Below are positions 35,424 to 44,871 of a stretch of 58,609 bases of DNA, piece after piece. Each line of letters opens with the position of its first letter. Position 1 is the first letter of the stretch. The stretch is from JAVWIF01 sp036639635 (GTDB taxonomy: Bacteria > Bacillota_I > Bacilli_A > Erysipelotrichales > Erysipelotrichaceae). Position numbers and translations under genes: made by a program. A model generated the notes under the pieces. That model was given only the letters and a program-made list of their open reading frames with translations. It had not been told where the DNA came from and ran no database searches. The stretch lies in assembly GCA_036639635.1 (NCBI GenBank), contig JAVWIF010000005.1:1-58609 (forward strand). The letters are read 5' to 3'.

Positions 35424-36278
35424 TTACTTCATAAATTCCTTAATCATATCCATTCTGTTTTTTGTATCTTCATATCCTAAATCAAACCAACGTTGCAATA
35501 AATCTTTATCTTGAGTATATCGTGTTACTCCATAGTCTGCACTTGGACGAAGGACCAATGCCTTGCCTTGATCTTCTAAGTCTTTCACAATTCCCCATTG
35601 TTTTTGATAGTTCTCATGACGTATCTTTAAGTTGTTTCTTATTTCTTTATTTCCCGGGTACATAAATCTAGCTAAAAATATTTGCCATTGTGGCGCTGCT
35701 TTACGCACATAGTTTTCTTCTTTTGTTGAAATAAAGACATGCTTCTCATTTCCTTCACGTATACTTTGTTCAATAGGTATCATATCTATTAAACCTGCAT
35801 CCATGTACGTATGATCACGGAACTTATAAGGACGCGTTAATAAGAATAACGCACAACTTGCTTGCATAAGAATTTGCTCTTTAGGATCAAAGTATTCTTT
35901 CGCAAAGTATTCTACCTTATTTGTATCCATATTATATACACCAATATCAAGCTTTGTTTCATTCTTCATAAAAGCCTCATAATCTAAAGGTGCTCTTTCT
36001 TCAATAAACTTACAAACATGATGAATGCCAAATACGCCATGTTCCCTTAATAAAGGCGAAAGCCCAATCGCTTTAGGATCACTTGCTGCATCTACACCAG
36101 TAATACGCAGTCTATCCTTTTGTTTAGCCACAAAAGGTAATAGAACTTCTGCCCCTGCACTAATTCCTGTACAGTAAGGAAATTCTACATCAAAATCTAA
36201 AAAGCACTGTAACACGCCACACGTGTAGGCAGCTTTCGTACCTCCACCTTCACAAATAAGACCTATCTTTTTATTCAT
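35424..36278 (-). CDS. Patatin-like phospholipase family protein
   Basis: A 284-residue intracellular alpha-beta hydrolase of the patatin family, expected to cleave acyl esters of lipids. Seen: oxyanion motif EGGGTKAAYTCGVL near the start, nucleophile motif GISAGA (Ser about 41), and the catalytic Asp in DAGLIDMIPI, so the Ser-Asp dyad is intact. No membrane helix. A single-gene unit with a promoter upstream and a terminator downstream; it marks the edge of the fibre locus. Confidence 0.9.
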   Translation of the reverse strand: MNKKIGLICEGGGTKAAYTCGVLQCFLDFDVEFPYCTGISAGAEVLLPFVAKQKDRLRITGVDAASDPKAIGLSPLLREHGVFGIHHVCKFIEERAPLDYEAFMKNETKLDIGVYNMDTNKVEYFAKEYFDPKEQILMQASCALFLLTRPYKFRDHTYMDAGLIDMIPIEQSIREGNEKHVFISTKEENYVRKAAPQWQIFLARFMYPGNKEIRNNLKIRHENYQKQWGIVKDLEDQGKALVLRPSADYGVTRYTQDKDLLQRWFDLGYEDTKNRMDMIKEFMK

Positions 36279-36301
36279 AGTAAATACACCTCAATGTTTT
36301 A

Positions 36302-36330
36302 ATTATACTATTCAAAGTTCAAATCGTAAA
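36302..36330 (-). promoter_or_regulatory. Promoter of the patatin-like gene
   Basis: TTTACG (36325-36330) and TATAAT (36302-36307) on the minus strand, 17 bases apart, 23 bases before the start codon. Confidence 0.5.
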
Positions 36331-36360
36331 GAATTTTTAAATTATTAACTACAGAAGATT

Positions 36361-36391
36361 AGAAAAAGGTAACTAATTGTCTAGTTACCTT
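36361..36391 (-). terminator. Terminator of the cardiolipin synthase operon
   Basis: AAGGTAACTA/TAGTTACCTT stem with a six-base loop and a T run on the minus strand, 65 bases after the cls stop. Confidence 0.78.
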
Positions 36392-36455
36392 CCATAATAA
36401 TCGATTGTAAACTGATTCAAACGCTATGTAGATTAACTACTTGTGTCGCTTTTAT

Positions 36456-37994
36456 TTACATCAGTGGTGAAAATAAATTTAGAATAGCACGCATGATACG
36501 TACTGGAAAAGCAATCCCTGTACACTCTTCTAGTGTTACTTCATGACTCTTTTCTAAGGTTTCTAAATAATCTTTTTTAACATCCATAACAACTTTACTC
36601 TTATAGAACCAAATACCACACTCATAGTGTAAATAATAGGAACGATAATCCATATTAACAGTTCCTACAACAGCCATTTTATCATCTACCACAAATGTTT
36701 TACCATGTACAAATCCAGGTGTATATTCATAAATCCTTACACCACCTTTAATTAAATCTAGATAGTTTGATTGTGTCACTGCAAATACATACCATTTATC
36801 TGGTATATGAGGTACTAGAATACGTACTTCAATTCCGTTTTTAGCAGCTAATAATAAAGCTGTTTTCATTTCGTTATCAATTACTAAGTAAGGCGTTGTT
36901 GCATATACATACTTAGTAGCTGCATTGATCATATTAATATGCGTATATTCTCCAACATTTTCTTCATCTGTTGGACTATCACTATATGGTTGTACATATC
37001 CATCATTTTCGATATCCTGGAAAGACGCATTATCTTGTTTATAGTCATATACATCATCTTTAATTTTTTCATCATAGTTCCAAAACTGTAAGAACATTAA
37101 GGTTAAATTCCAGACAGCTTCTCCTTTAATCATAACTGAGCAATCTTTCCAATGACCAAACCTTACTTTCTCGTTAATGTATTCATCCGCTAAGTTAATA
37201 CCACCAGTCATTCCTACTTTTCCATCAATCACTAGAATCTTACGATGATCTCGATTGTTCATCTGTATTGCCAATCGTGGTTTAATAGGATTAAATACTT
37301 TTGCTTTTATGCCTAGCTTTCTAAGTACTTTATAGTAATCACTTGGCAGGGTTGAAATACAACCAGCATCATCATAGATAACGCGCACTTCAACGCCTTC
37401 TTTAACCTTCTCAATTAAAACATCTAGAATACTATCCCACATAATACCAGGCGCTATGATAAAGTATTCTAAGAAGATAAACTTCTTTGCTTTTTTCAAC
37501 TCTGGTATCATTGCTTTAAACTTATCTTCTCCGATAGGAAAAAAAGTTGTTTCTGTATGTCCATAAATAGGAAAGCATGCATTTTTCCATAAATAATTGG
37601 CTTGTTTATGGGCAACGGCATCTTCTATTTGTAGTTCTTCCATTATTTCAGTATTTTGCCATACAACACCTTGAATGTCTTCTATGGCATCACTATCACG
37701 TTTTCTTAATTCTTTAGGTACTTTTTGTCCCCCAAATAATAAGTATATTAATCCACCAAACACAGATAATGACATAATTAGTAAAACCCAAGCAATTTTA
37801 TAGGTGGGATTATCGTTCTTATTAATAACATAGATACTCATACAAAAGCTTAGCGCTATTAAGAGAACATATATAAAGACAAAGTATTCACTTAGCTTTA
37901 TTACTAGTCCAAAAAAGATACCTAATTGAATAATAATTAATACGGCTATAATAAATACCTTATTATGTAATAATGACAATAATTTACGTAACAT
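36456..37994 (-). CDS. cls: Cardiolipin synthase (phospholipase D type)
   Basis: Joins two phosphatidylglycerol molecules into cardiolipin at the membrane. The 512 residues start with two membrane helices (to about 85) and hold two HKD sites: NRDHRKILVIDGKVGMTGG in the first half and VHGKTFVVDDKMAVVGTVN in the second, both with intact His, Lys and Asp. Length and order fit bacterial Cls. The GGAGG is six bases before the ATG. It follows the M28-like gene by 16 bases and shares its transcript. Confidence 0.94.
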   Translation of the reverse strand: MLRKLLSLLHNKVFIIAVLIIIQLGIFFGLVIKLSEYFVFIYVLLIALSFCMSIYVINKNDNPTYKIAWVLLIMSLSVFGGLIYLLFGGQKVPKELRKRDSDAIEDIQGVVWQNTEIMEELQIEDAVAHKQANYLWKNACFPIYGHTETTFFPIGEDKFKAMIPELKKAKKFIFLEYFIIAPGIMWDSILDVLIEKVKEGVEVRVIYDDAGCISTLPSDYYKVLRKLGIKAKVFNPIKPRLAIQMNNRDHRKILVIDGKVGMTGGINLADEYINEKVRFGHWKDCSVMIKGEAVWNLTLMFLQFWNYDEKIKDDVYDYKQDNASFQDIENDGYVQPYSDSPTDEENVGEYTHINMINAATKYVYATTPYLVIDNEMKTALLLAAKNGIEVRILVPHIPDKWYVFAVTQSNYLDLIKGGVRIYEYTPGFVHGKTFVVDDKMAVVGTVNMDYRSYYLHYECGIWFYKSKVVMDVKKDYLETLEKSHEVTLEECTGIAFPVRIMRAILNLFSPLM

Positions 37995-38010
37995 TAAATC
38001 CCTCCTACTT

Positions 38011-38967
38011 CTATTTTTGGATATGCAAGTACTTATATACCATGGTGCTAATATTATCTATCAATGTTTCATCTATTTTTGTATCCTTACTAGTTCCACT
38101 ACCTAATACAAATAGATTACCATCTTCATCACATTCACCACTTGATATTATGATGGCTTTTTTAAAGTGCGTCATAGCTGTTTGTAAACGCATTTCTTCA
38201 CTTAGTTTGATACACTCAATCGTTATTTTCTTATCTGGATAGTTTTTCGCAACTTCATTCGCTAGTTTTCTATTTTGTGGATTATAAGCAATCTTCACAT
38301 TACTTCCTAAGCCAATACAATCTAAAGCAATAAAGTTAGGATTCTTTCCATTGTTCACAAAATCATTCACGCTTGATTCTGCTCCTAAAAAACGCATTTT
38401 ATTCTTATCCGTAAATAAGAAACCTACTTTTTTTCGTTCATCTTTGTCTAATTTTCCAGCAATTTCAAGAGCTGCAAGAATAGATGCAGAATTACGATTA
38501 TAGTTATGTGCATTATGAATACCATGTAACATCCAATACATCAAGCCTAATGTTAAAGCAAATAGAACTAGTGACATAATCGTTGTTATTTCTAAAGAAG
38601 TGATCATTGGTTGTAATCCATATAAACTTCCAAAGATAATAGCAAATAAGATCAGTACTGGAACATAGGTTGCCACCATTGTCTTATTAGCAGTACGTGT
38701 ACCATCAAAAGGAAAGTATAAGACTTTGTGCCATACCTTTCGCTCTGGTGTATCGTAGGGCACAACAATCACTGTCTTCATTTGTTTCAGATTTCCATAT
38801 AAATAGTTATCTGCTCTTGATATAAATTTCTTTCCTCGTATGAGTGTACTTTCATATCCTAGTGCTTTAAAGTCTTCACTAAGTGCCTCTATACTCTTCT
38901 TCTTTTGTGCTCTTGTAAAACGTGTTCCATATGTCTGTGTATACTTATTTATATTTGATTGATTCAT
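38011..38967 (-). CDS. M28-like membrane protein, probably without peptidase activity
   Basis: A 318-residue protein built like an M28 zinc aminopeptidase, with two membrane helices (about 90-150) inserted in the fold. The M28 blocks can be followed (HNYNRNSASILAALEIAG, KVGFLFTDKNKMRFLGAESS, FIALDCIGLG), but the usual zinc ligands are missing: the NDNASG Asp is Arg/Asn and the Glu-Glu pair is Asn-Lys. I conclude a pseudo-enzyme, maybe a lipid or peptide binder. The ATG at 38967 has GGAGG; the longer frame to 39000 has no site. It is upstream of cls. Confidence 0.72.
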   Translation of the reverse strand: MNQSNINKYTQTYGTRFTRAQKKKSIEALSEDFKALGYESTLIRGKKFISRADNYLYGNLKQMKTVIVVPYDTPERKVWHKVLYFPFDGTRTANKTMVATYVPVLILFAIIFGSLYGLQPMITSLEITTIMSLVLFALTLGLMYWMLHGIHNAHNYNRNSASILAALEIAGKLDKDERKKVGFLFTDKNKMRFLGAESSVNDFVNNGKNPNFIALDCIGLGSNVKIAYNPQNRKLANEVAKNYPDKKITIECIKLSEEMRLQTAMTHFKKAIIISSGECDEDGNLFVLGSGTSKDTKIDETLIDNISTMVYKYLHIQK

Positions 38968-39027
38968 TAAAATACCTCCTAATATTCTCATATTATACAT
39001 TATTTCGTTACAAATTGATATGATATT

Positions 39028-39060
39028 TCAAAAAGCACCTGTATCGGTATACAGGTGCTT
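39028..39060 (-). terminator. Terminator of the beta-glucoside PTS operon
   Basis: Twelve-base perfect arms (39033-39044 and 39049-39060) with a CGGT loop and T run on the minus strand. It abuts the GntR regulator stop. Confidence 0.85.
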
Positions 39061-39748
39061 AAGAAGTTATTTCAATTGTTTTTTCAAAAGGGTTATTATA
39101 AGCTCTAATATAAACCAAAGGTTTTCCATTCTTACTTCGAATGGTGCTTTCTATCATAATCACCGGTATATTTATTTTTAATTTTAATAAATTTGCATAT
39201 TGTGCAGGTATGATGACTGGATGAAAACGCTGGGTAACACTCCCATTAACAATTAAATGATTTAAATTTAAAAGGTTGCGAAGATTCTTTACATCCTCAT
39301 CACTTACAAAACTTTTTATAAAGTAAACTTCCTCAACACTCGATGGGCGACCTTCAGTTTTATTTAATCTAACAATTCTTAGCACCCGAGAGTCTTCTTC
39401 ATCAAGTTCTAAAAATGGTGTAATATCAAAATCTAAATCTTCAGCATTTTTAAAACTAAAGTAGATAATGCTGTAATCATTTGTATCATAGCTTTGTAAA
39501 ATCTCCGTTGCTGTATTCTTTTTTATTAATTTTTTATCCGCAACAAAGGTTCCTTTATTCTTTTCTCGATATAAATATCCTTCTTCAACAAGTTCATTAA
39601 TAGAATTACGAACAGTCATACGACTAGCGTCAAATTGTATTGCTAAATCTCGTTCTGAAGATATAGGTGAGTTTACTGGTTTCCCTTTGATTTCATCTAT
39701 TATCCGTTCTTTGATTTCCAAATACTTAGGGATAGCCAAAATACTCAC
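39059..39748 (-). CDS. GntR/HutC-family regulator of the PTS operon
   Basis: A 229-residue repressor-type regulator: winged helix at about 5-72 (SERDLAIQFDASRMTVRNSI, GYLYREKNKGTFV) and a UTRA effector domain at about 85-229, which in this group binds phosphorylated sugars. Last gene of the PTS operon. Three GTMTAKAC palindromes, the known HutC-subfamily pattern, stand in the divergent promoter region at 45199-45469, so it most likely regulates the operon and the GH4 gene and senses a 6-phospho-beta-glucoside. Confidence 0.9.
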   Translation of the reverse strand: MSILAIPKYLEIKERIIDEIKGKPVNSPISSERDLAIQFDASRMTVRNSINELVEEGYLYREKNKGTFVADKKLIKKNTATEILQSYDTNDYSIIYFSFKNAEDLDFDITPFLELDEEDSRVLRIVRLNKTEGRPSSVEEVYFIKSFVSDEDVKNLRNLLNLNHLIVNGSVTQRFHPVIIPAQYANLLKLKINIPVIMIESTIRSKNGKPLVYIRAYNNPFEKTIEITS

Positions 39749-39769
39749 CTCCTTTTCATAATTTGTAAC

Positions 39770-40855
39770 TTACTTCATAAAGCCAAATGTTTTCCATGGT
39801 TTTATATAATCTAGTAGCATTGTTTCATTTGCTGGTATTCGTCCGATTACATTTTTACGTCCATCATTTGGCATATCTTTTAAAACAATATGAAGTTCCC
39901 CTTTATAACGTGAATAATTATCATTCACAATGACTACATCTCCACGTTTTAAATCTCTCGTATTTTCGGGAGGTACACTAAGAGACGCAAAAGTAACGCG
40001 TGGCATTGTACTTCTTGCCATATATTCACTCATATCTCCTCTTACAAAATGAGGGTGTTCATATAGTATCTTTGCCTCAGTTGGGTGTAACTCTTTTTCA
40101 AAATCAATTTTGAATGTTAATTTACCTGGATCAATTTGAGAAAGCGTTGCTAGTTCTTCTTCACTAGCAAAACAGTTCGCAATAATAACATCATCCACAA
40201 GACGTGTCGCAAATAAATGTCTAGCGGCAACATCGATTGGTAAATCACGATGTATTTCTAACGTACACAAGCCTTCATTTACTGGCCAAGGACCAAATGA
40301 ATTTGGTTCTTGTGAAGATATGAATGCTGCTACTTTAAAGTTCAATTTTTTAATATCCTTACTACATTTTTCAAAATGTTCATAGCTTAATCCACTATAT
40401 CTTTGTGGATAAAAGTTATGACACGTAATTAAATTGTCTAGTTTTGGATAATGACTCATAATATTGTTTAAGTATTTTGTTCCTAAACTGGCGTTAATTT
40501 CAATTTTTAAATTCTCGGGATTGTATGTCATCAAAGATTCTTTTAAGCTATCAAAGCCTTCATCTAAACGAATTCCATCGGCGTGCATCTCTTTAAAGAA
40601 TGATAAATCATCATAGGATACACCTAGTAAATCAAATACAAATGGTGCAACATCTAAAATAACTTCCATTCCATATGTATGGGCATGATCAATTAATTCG
40701 CGAAATTCCACCAATACTTCTTCACGACTCTTTTCTACACTTAATAAGCAAGTGAAAATTCTTTTAATTCCATATTTTGCTGCTAATGTTACATACGCTT
40801 TATCCTTCTCTAAAGTACTATGTTCTGGATAAAGTGAAATTCCTAATCTAGCCAT
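39770..40855 (-). CDS. MupG/DUF871-family TIM-barrel protein
   Basis: A 361-residue protein of the DUF871 family, whose member MupG is a 6-phospho-N-acetylmuramidase that cleaves MurNAc-6-phosphate disaccharides. Seen: the start MARLGISLYPEHSTLEKDKA, a barrel with CHNFYPQRYSGLS and the FISSQEPNSFGPWPVNEGL block, and a C-terminal cyclophilin-like domain from about 245 (MARSTMPRVTFASLSVP, VVIVNDNYSRYKGEL). The operon context (PTS, GH1, GntR) suggests hydrolysis of a phosphorylated disaccharide; whether of wall or plant origin is open. Confidence 0.85.
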   Translation of the reverse strand: MARLGISLYPEHSTLEKDKAYVTLAAKYGIKRIFTCLLSVEKSREEVLVEFRELIDHAHTYGMEVILDVAPFVFDLLGVSYDDLSFFKEMHADGIRLDEGFDSLKESLMTYNPENLKIEINASLGTKYLNNIMSHYPKLDNLITCHNFYPQRYSGLSYEHFEKCSKDIKKLNFKVAAFISSQEPNSFGPWPVNEGLCTLEIHRDLPIDVAARHLFATRLVDDVIIANCFASEEELATLSQIDPGKLTFKIDFEKELHPTEAKILYEHPHFVRGDMSEYMARSTMPRVTFASLSVPPENTRDLKRGDVVIVNDNYSRYKGELHIVLKDMPNDGRKNVIGRIPANETMLLDYIKPWKTFGFMK

Positions 40856-40883
40856 GATTAGCCTCCTTTGAGAGAAAGCCTAA

Positions 40884-41369
40884 TTATTTTGTATCTATTG
40901 TTGCTTCCTCTTTTGTATCTTTTTTTACTTGTTCTTCTTGTGCATACTTTTCAATAGCACGTAATAGTTTTATAGCTCTACGTTTTGCTTTCTTTTTAAA
41001 GAAGACATTGACAAGTTTAAAGTTTAGATCTTTGGATTTTGATACACCTTTAAAGTCTTCTCTATACGTAACTCCAATATAGCCCCCTTCTAAATCTTCA
41101 ATTTCATAGGAAAGATAATTCACTCCTGTAAGAGATGAAAATTCAGCAGCATACGCATAAGGTGGATTCCATTTTGATATGGTGATGCTTACATCCCCTT
41201 TACGTTTCACTTTATTCTTCATTACTTTTGTATAAGAATACCCTTTTTTGATTTGTTTAGGACGTATCTTTTTTCCAGTTGAATCACTAATATCATACGC
41301 CACTGATTCTGCTATACTATTAAAAAATGCATCTGCACTGACATATAATTTCTCATTTACTTCTACCAT
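40884..41369 (-). CDS. DUF3284-family protein
   Basis: A 161-residue protein that matches the DUF3284 family, found in cellobiose and beta-glucoside PTS operons of Firmicutes, with the typical YVSADAFFNSIAESVAYDI start and a very basic C-terminal half (FFKKKAKRRAIKLLRAIEKY). Role unknown. I use the ATG at 41369 (AGGAG eight bases upstream), two codons after another ATG. It lies between GH1 and the MupG-like gene. Confidence 0.8.
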   Translation of the reverse strand: MVEVNEKLYVSADAFFNSIAESVAYDISDSTGKKIRPKQIKKGYSYTKVMKNKVKRKGDVSITISKWNPPYAYAAEFSSLTGVNYLSYEIEDLEGGYIGVTYREDFKGVSKSKDLNFKLVNVFFKKKAKRRAIKLLRAIEKYAQEEQVKKDTKEEATIDTK

Positions 41370-41437
41370 TGTCATTTCTCCTTATTCACAATATCGATAT
41401 CATTTTTAATTATATAAAAATTAGGCACTTTTTACAA

Positions 41438-42814
41438 TTAAAACCCGTGATTTTGTGTTAATTCTTTAAACCAGTACCCTGATTTCTTAATGATTCGTTT
41501 TTGACTCTTTAAATCTAGCTCTACGAAACCATATCGATTCTTATAAGCATTTAACCAACTCCAACAATCGATAAACGTCCAAACATGATAACCAATACAG
41601 TTACTTCCTTCTGCTATTCCTTTTGCTAACCAAGTTAAATGGTCTTTATAGAATTCAATACGATAGTCATCTTCAATTCGCCCATCCTTACGGAAACGCT
41701 CTTCGTTTTCTACTCCCATACCGTTTTCAGTAATCATCCATTCAATATTTCCATAATTATCGCGAATATTCATTGCGATATCATATATTCCTCGTGGGTA
41801 TATTTCCCATCCACGATAAGGATTCATTTTTCTTCCAGGCATTTCATAATAATCAAAATAATAAGTTGGCATAAATGGAGCTTCGTTATTGGGCATATTT
41901 GCTTTTGCACAAACTCTAACAGGTTGATAATAATTAACGCCTAAAAAATCAACTTTATTATTTGCGATAACTGCTATATCATCACTTGAATAAATTGGCA
42001 TTAAATCGTGTTTACGAATCAATTCAATTAATTCAGGATCATAGGTTCCTTTTACAGACGGATCTAGAAAGCTCTTATTTGCAAATAATTCGGCAATTCT
42101 AGCAGCTTTTACATCAGCGCAATGTTCACTGCGTGGATACGCTGGGGTAAGATTTAAAACAATCCCAATTTTACCACCCTGCTTCAATTGATGATATTCA
42201 CGTATTGCTAAAGCACTTGCTAATGCAGTATGGTAAGCAACTTGTACCGCAGCTTTTGGATCCGTCTTACATGGGTAATGATACCCTTGAAGATAGCCAC
42301 ATTCTACATGCACAATGGGTTCATTAAATGTAAACCAATGTTTAACTACATCACCAAATAAACAAAAACAAGTCTTGGCGTATACACGATAGTATTCTAC
42401 AACCTCACGGTTTTCCCAACCACCAATTTTTTGCAACGCAACTGGCATATCAAAGTGGAACAAGTTCACAAATGGAGTAATATTATTTGCTGTTAATTCA
42501 CGAAATACAGAAGTATAAAAAGTAACAGCTTTTTGATTTACTTCTCCAAATCCTTTTGGAAACAATCTTGACCAACTAATTGATGTACGAAAAGAGTTAT
42601 GACCAGTCTCTTTTAGAAGTTGAATGTCACTCTTGTAGTTCTTATAGAATGTTGAAGTATCTTTTGGCCCTATTTCATCATGAAATTTAAATGGTTCTTC
42701 TTCATACCAAAGATCCCAAATATCTTGTCCTTTTTCTTCTGCTGTATGTGCGCCTTCACTTTGTGTTGAGCTCGTTGCACTACCAAAGAAAAAATCATTC
42801 GCGAATGTTACCAT
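41438..42814 (-). CDS. Glycoside hydrolase family 1, probable 6-phospho-beta-glucosidase
   Basis: A 458-residue TIM-barrel enzyme that should cleave the imported phospho-beta-glucoside. Seen: acid/base Glu165 in TFNEPI, nucleophile Glu in ITENGMG, and the full family length. Near the C-terminus SWLNAYKNRYGF stands where phosphate-binding Ser-Lys-Tyr residues lie in phospho-glycosidases, but the Lys is shifted by one position, so phosphate specificity rests on the PTS context. Its start overlaps the stop of the small membrane protein gene. Confidence 0.9.
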   Translation of the reverse strand: MVTFANDFFFGSATSSTQSEGAHTAEEKGQDIWDLWYEEEPFKFHDEIGPKDTSTFYKNYKSDIQLLKETGHNSFRTSISWSRLFPKGFGEVNQKAVTFYTSVFRELTANNITPFVNLFHFDMPVALQKIGGWENREVVEYYRVYAKTCFCLFGDVVKHWFTFNEPIVHVECGYLQGYHYPCKTDPKAAVQVAYHTALASALAIREYHQLKQGGKIGIVLNLTPAYPRSEHCADVKAARIAELFANKSFLDPSVKGTYDPELIELIRKHDLMPIYSSDDIAVIANNKVDFLGVNYYQPVRVCAKANMPNNEAPFMPTYYFDYYEMPGRKMNPYRGWEIYPRGIYDIAMNIRDNYGNIEWMITENGMGVENEERFRKDGRIEDDYRIEFYKDHLTWLAKGIAEGSNCIGYHVWTFIDCWSWLNAYKNRYGFVELDLKSQKRIIKKSGYWFKELTQNHGF

Positions 42815-42996
42815 TTGCCGTTTCTTCTTCTTTCTTTTTTAGCAGATTTCTTTAGTAAAATAACACTTACTAATACAATCATTAACCCTCCAATAATCAT
42901 AATCATTGGATTTGCCATTTGTTGTGATGATACGATGAACAAAAATCCTATTGCCATTAGAAATAATTCCCAGCTTGCTTTTTTTTCCATATCCAT
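42808..42996 (-). CDS. Small two-helix membrane protein of the PTS operon
   Basis: A 62-residue protein with two membrane helices (LFLMAIGFLFIVSSQ and MIMIIGGLMIVLVSVILL) and a basic tail KKSAKKERRRNGKW. No family recognised. It lies between PTS IIA and GH1 and overlaps the GH1 start by seven bases, so it is translated with the operon. Possibly a helper of the IIC component; that is a guess. Confidence 0.7.
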   Translation of the reverse strand: MDMEKKASWELFLMAIGFLFIVSSQQMANPMIMIIGGLMIVLVSVILLKKSAKKERRRNGKW

Positions 42997-43014
42997 TGCC
43001 TCCTTATTATATGT

Positions 43015-43329
43015 TTATTTTGCTTCTATTTTTTTGTTTAGTGAAATAAATTTTTCTGCTAATATTTTAAATGTTTCAGCACTCATTAGTTGATCTTCTG
43101 CATGTAATAATAATAAGATAATTTCCGTTTTATTACCACCTGCTTCATTTTGAATAAGTTTAGCATGAGCGCTGTGCCCACCTTTAAAGAATTCTTCACC
43201 TTCCGTAATTTTTGCTTCTGCTTCGGCGAATTTTCCTTCTTCAGCAAGATCGATAGCTTCAATAAAACTTCCTCTTGCCATTCCAACGCTTGATATAATT
43301 TCAAAACAAATTAATTCAATGCCTTCCAT
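43015..43329 (-). CDS. PTS lactose/cellobiose-type IIA
   Basis: Carries phosphate from HPr to IIB in the cytoplasm. The 104 residues are all helix, with the phosphorylated His76 in LLLHAEDQLM and the GHSAHAKLIQ motif; length fits family IIA proteins. AGGAGG stands eight bases before the ATG. A hairpin with T run precedes it in the operon. Confidence 0.94.
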   Translation of the reverse strand: MEGIELICFEIISSVGMARGSFIEAIDLAEEGKFAEAEAKITEGEEFFKGGHSAHAKLIQNEAGGNKTEIILLLLHAEDQLMSAETFKILAEKFISLNKKIEAK

Positions 43330-43346
43330 GTTTGTTTCCTCCTGTT

Positions 43347-43389
43347 TTTTTAAAAAGCGAGAAAAAGTAAATTTCCCCTCTCCTCGCTT
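43347..43389 (-). terminator. Possible partial terminator within the PTS operon
   Basis: AAGCGAG (43355-43361 on plus) pairs with CTCGCTT (43383-43389) around an A/G-rich loop; the minus strand continues into TTTAAAAAAA. It lies between IIC and IIA and might reduce or process the distal message. Confidence 0.4.
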
Positions 43390-43408
43390 AGTACTTGTTA
43401 TAATTCGA

Positions 43409-44818
43409 TTATTCCATGTTTAAAGCTTTTTCAGCTGCTTCTTCTTTCGCTTGCATTCTGTTTGCTAACATTACGAATGGAGTCCATAGTACGAAAGATA
43501 CTCCTAAACATAATATTGAAACTAATGCTGCCATGAAGTTACCACCTGTTGCCATCCAAGCATAGAATCCTACAGGCATTACCCAAGGTACTTGAACGAA
43601 TACTGGAGGTATAATTCCAGCCATTGTGAACGCTAAGGCAATTGCTGCACATATTGGTGGAACAATTAACCAAGGAATTAGGTATACTGGGTTTAATACA
43701 ATTGGCATACCAAATATAATAGGTTCATTAATGTTGAAGATTCCCATTGGTGCTGATAATTTTGCTACTGCTTTAGAATCATCACGTTTTGAGAAGAAGA
43801 AGATAGCAATAATTAATCCTAGTGTAATTCCTGAACCACCCATCTGAGCATACGCATCAAATGATCCACGAGTCCACATATATTTCATTCCTTCTGTTGA
43901 ATGTGTTGTGTTATATACAGCTAAGTTATCTAATAATGCTGGTGTATAAACTCCTTCAATGATTGGTGCCATAACATTTGATCCGTGAAGACCAAAGAAC
44001 CAGAATAATTGTACTAAGAATACAATCAAAATAACACTGAAGAATCCTTGAGACAATCCTAACATTGGAGCTTGAATATATTTAACAATTAAATCGTTTG
44101 GATATAATCCTGAAGTTACTACACAAATTTGAGTTACAATTGCGAATACATAAATTGCGATAACTCCTGGAATAATTGCAGCAAATGCATTACTTACTGC
44201 AGGTGGTACTGAGTCTGGTAATTTAATCGTAATTTTCTTAATCATAAGTTTTACATAAATCATTGTTGAAAGAAGTCCAACAATTAAACAAGTAAATAAT
44301 CCACCTGATCCTGTGTAATTACTACCTAAGTTTCCCCAAGTACCAAGAGAAGCAGTTCCTTTAGCAATAGTTGCTCCAGCAGCTGTTAAGAATTCTGTTA
44401 CTTCAGCTGGCGCTTTCGCAACATCAAGACTTACACTAACACCTTGGCTCATACAAGTAACAACAGCAGCAAATGCAATAACTCCACCTGCGATTGGGTT
44501 AACATCGTATGATTTTGCTAAATGATATCCTAAAGCAAATGTGAAACATAATCCTAAAATTACTATTGAACCAAAGTAAACATTTCCATTTACGTTGATT
44601 ACTTGTGTCATAGCTGTTGTGAAACTGTTTCCTTCTCCCCACCATTCGTTTGGTAAGTCACGGAAGAATACGTTTAATAATACGGCAATACTACCTACCA
44701 TTGTTATTGGCATAATTGAGATAAATCCATCACGGACTGCAACTAAATGTCTTTGACTACCAATTTTGGCAGCAACAGGCATAAAGTGTTCCTCCATCCA
44801 ATTCATAAATCCATTCAT
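43409..44818 (-). CDS. PTS cellobiose/beta-glucoside-type IIC permease
   Basis: A 469-residue membrane permease of the lactose/cellobiose (CelB/LicC) group, with about ten helices. Seen: the start FMNWMEEHFMPVAAKIGSQRHL, FWFFGLHGSNVMAPI and the conserved GIFNINEPIIFGMPIVLNP, in which His and Glu take part in sugar binding and transfer. It follows IIB by 53 bases. Confidence 0.95.
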   Translation of the reverse strand: MNGFMNWMEEHFMPVAAKIGSQRHLVAVRDGFISIMPITMVGSIAVLLNVFFRDLPNEWWGEGNSFTTAMTQVINVNGNVYFGSIVILGLCFTFALGYHLAKSYDVNPIAGGVIAFAAVVTCMSQGVSVSLDVAKAPAEVTEFLTAAGATIAKGTASLGTWGNLGSNYTGSGGLFTCLIVGLLSTMIYVKLMIKKITIKLPDSVPPAVSNAFAAIIPGVIAIYVFAIVTQICVVTSGLYPNDLIVKYIQAPMLGLSQGFFSVILIVFLVQLFWFFGLHGSNVMAPIIEGVYTPALLDNLAVYNTTHSTEGMKYMWTRGSFDAYAQMGGSGITLGLIIAIFFFSKRDDSKAVAKLSAPMGIFNINEPIIFGMPIVLNPVYLIPWLIVPPICAAIALAFTMAGIIPPVFVQVPWVMPVGFYAWMATGGNFMAALVSILCLGVSFVLWTPFVMLANRMQAKEEAAEKALNME

Positions 44819-44871
44819 AATTTTTCTTTCCTTCCACTAATTGATTAGTTAGTTTTATTGATTGATTAGTT

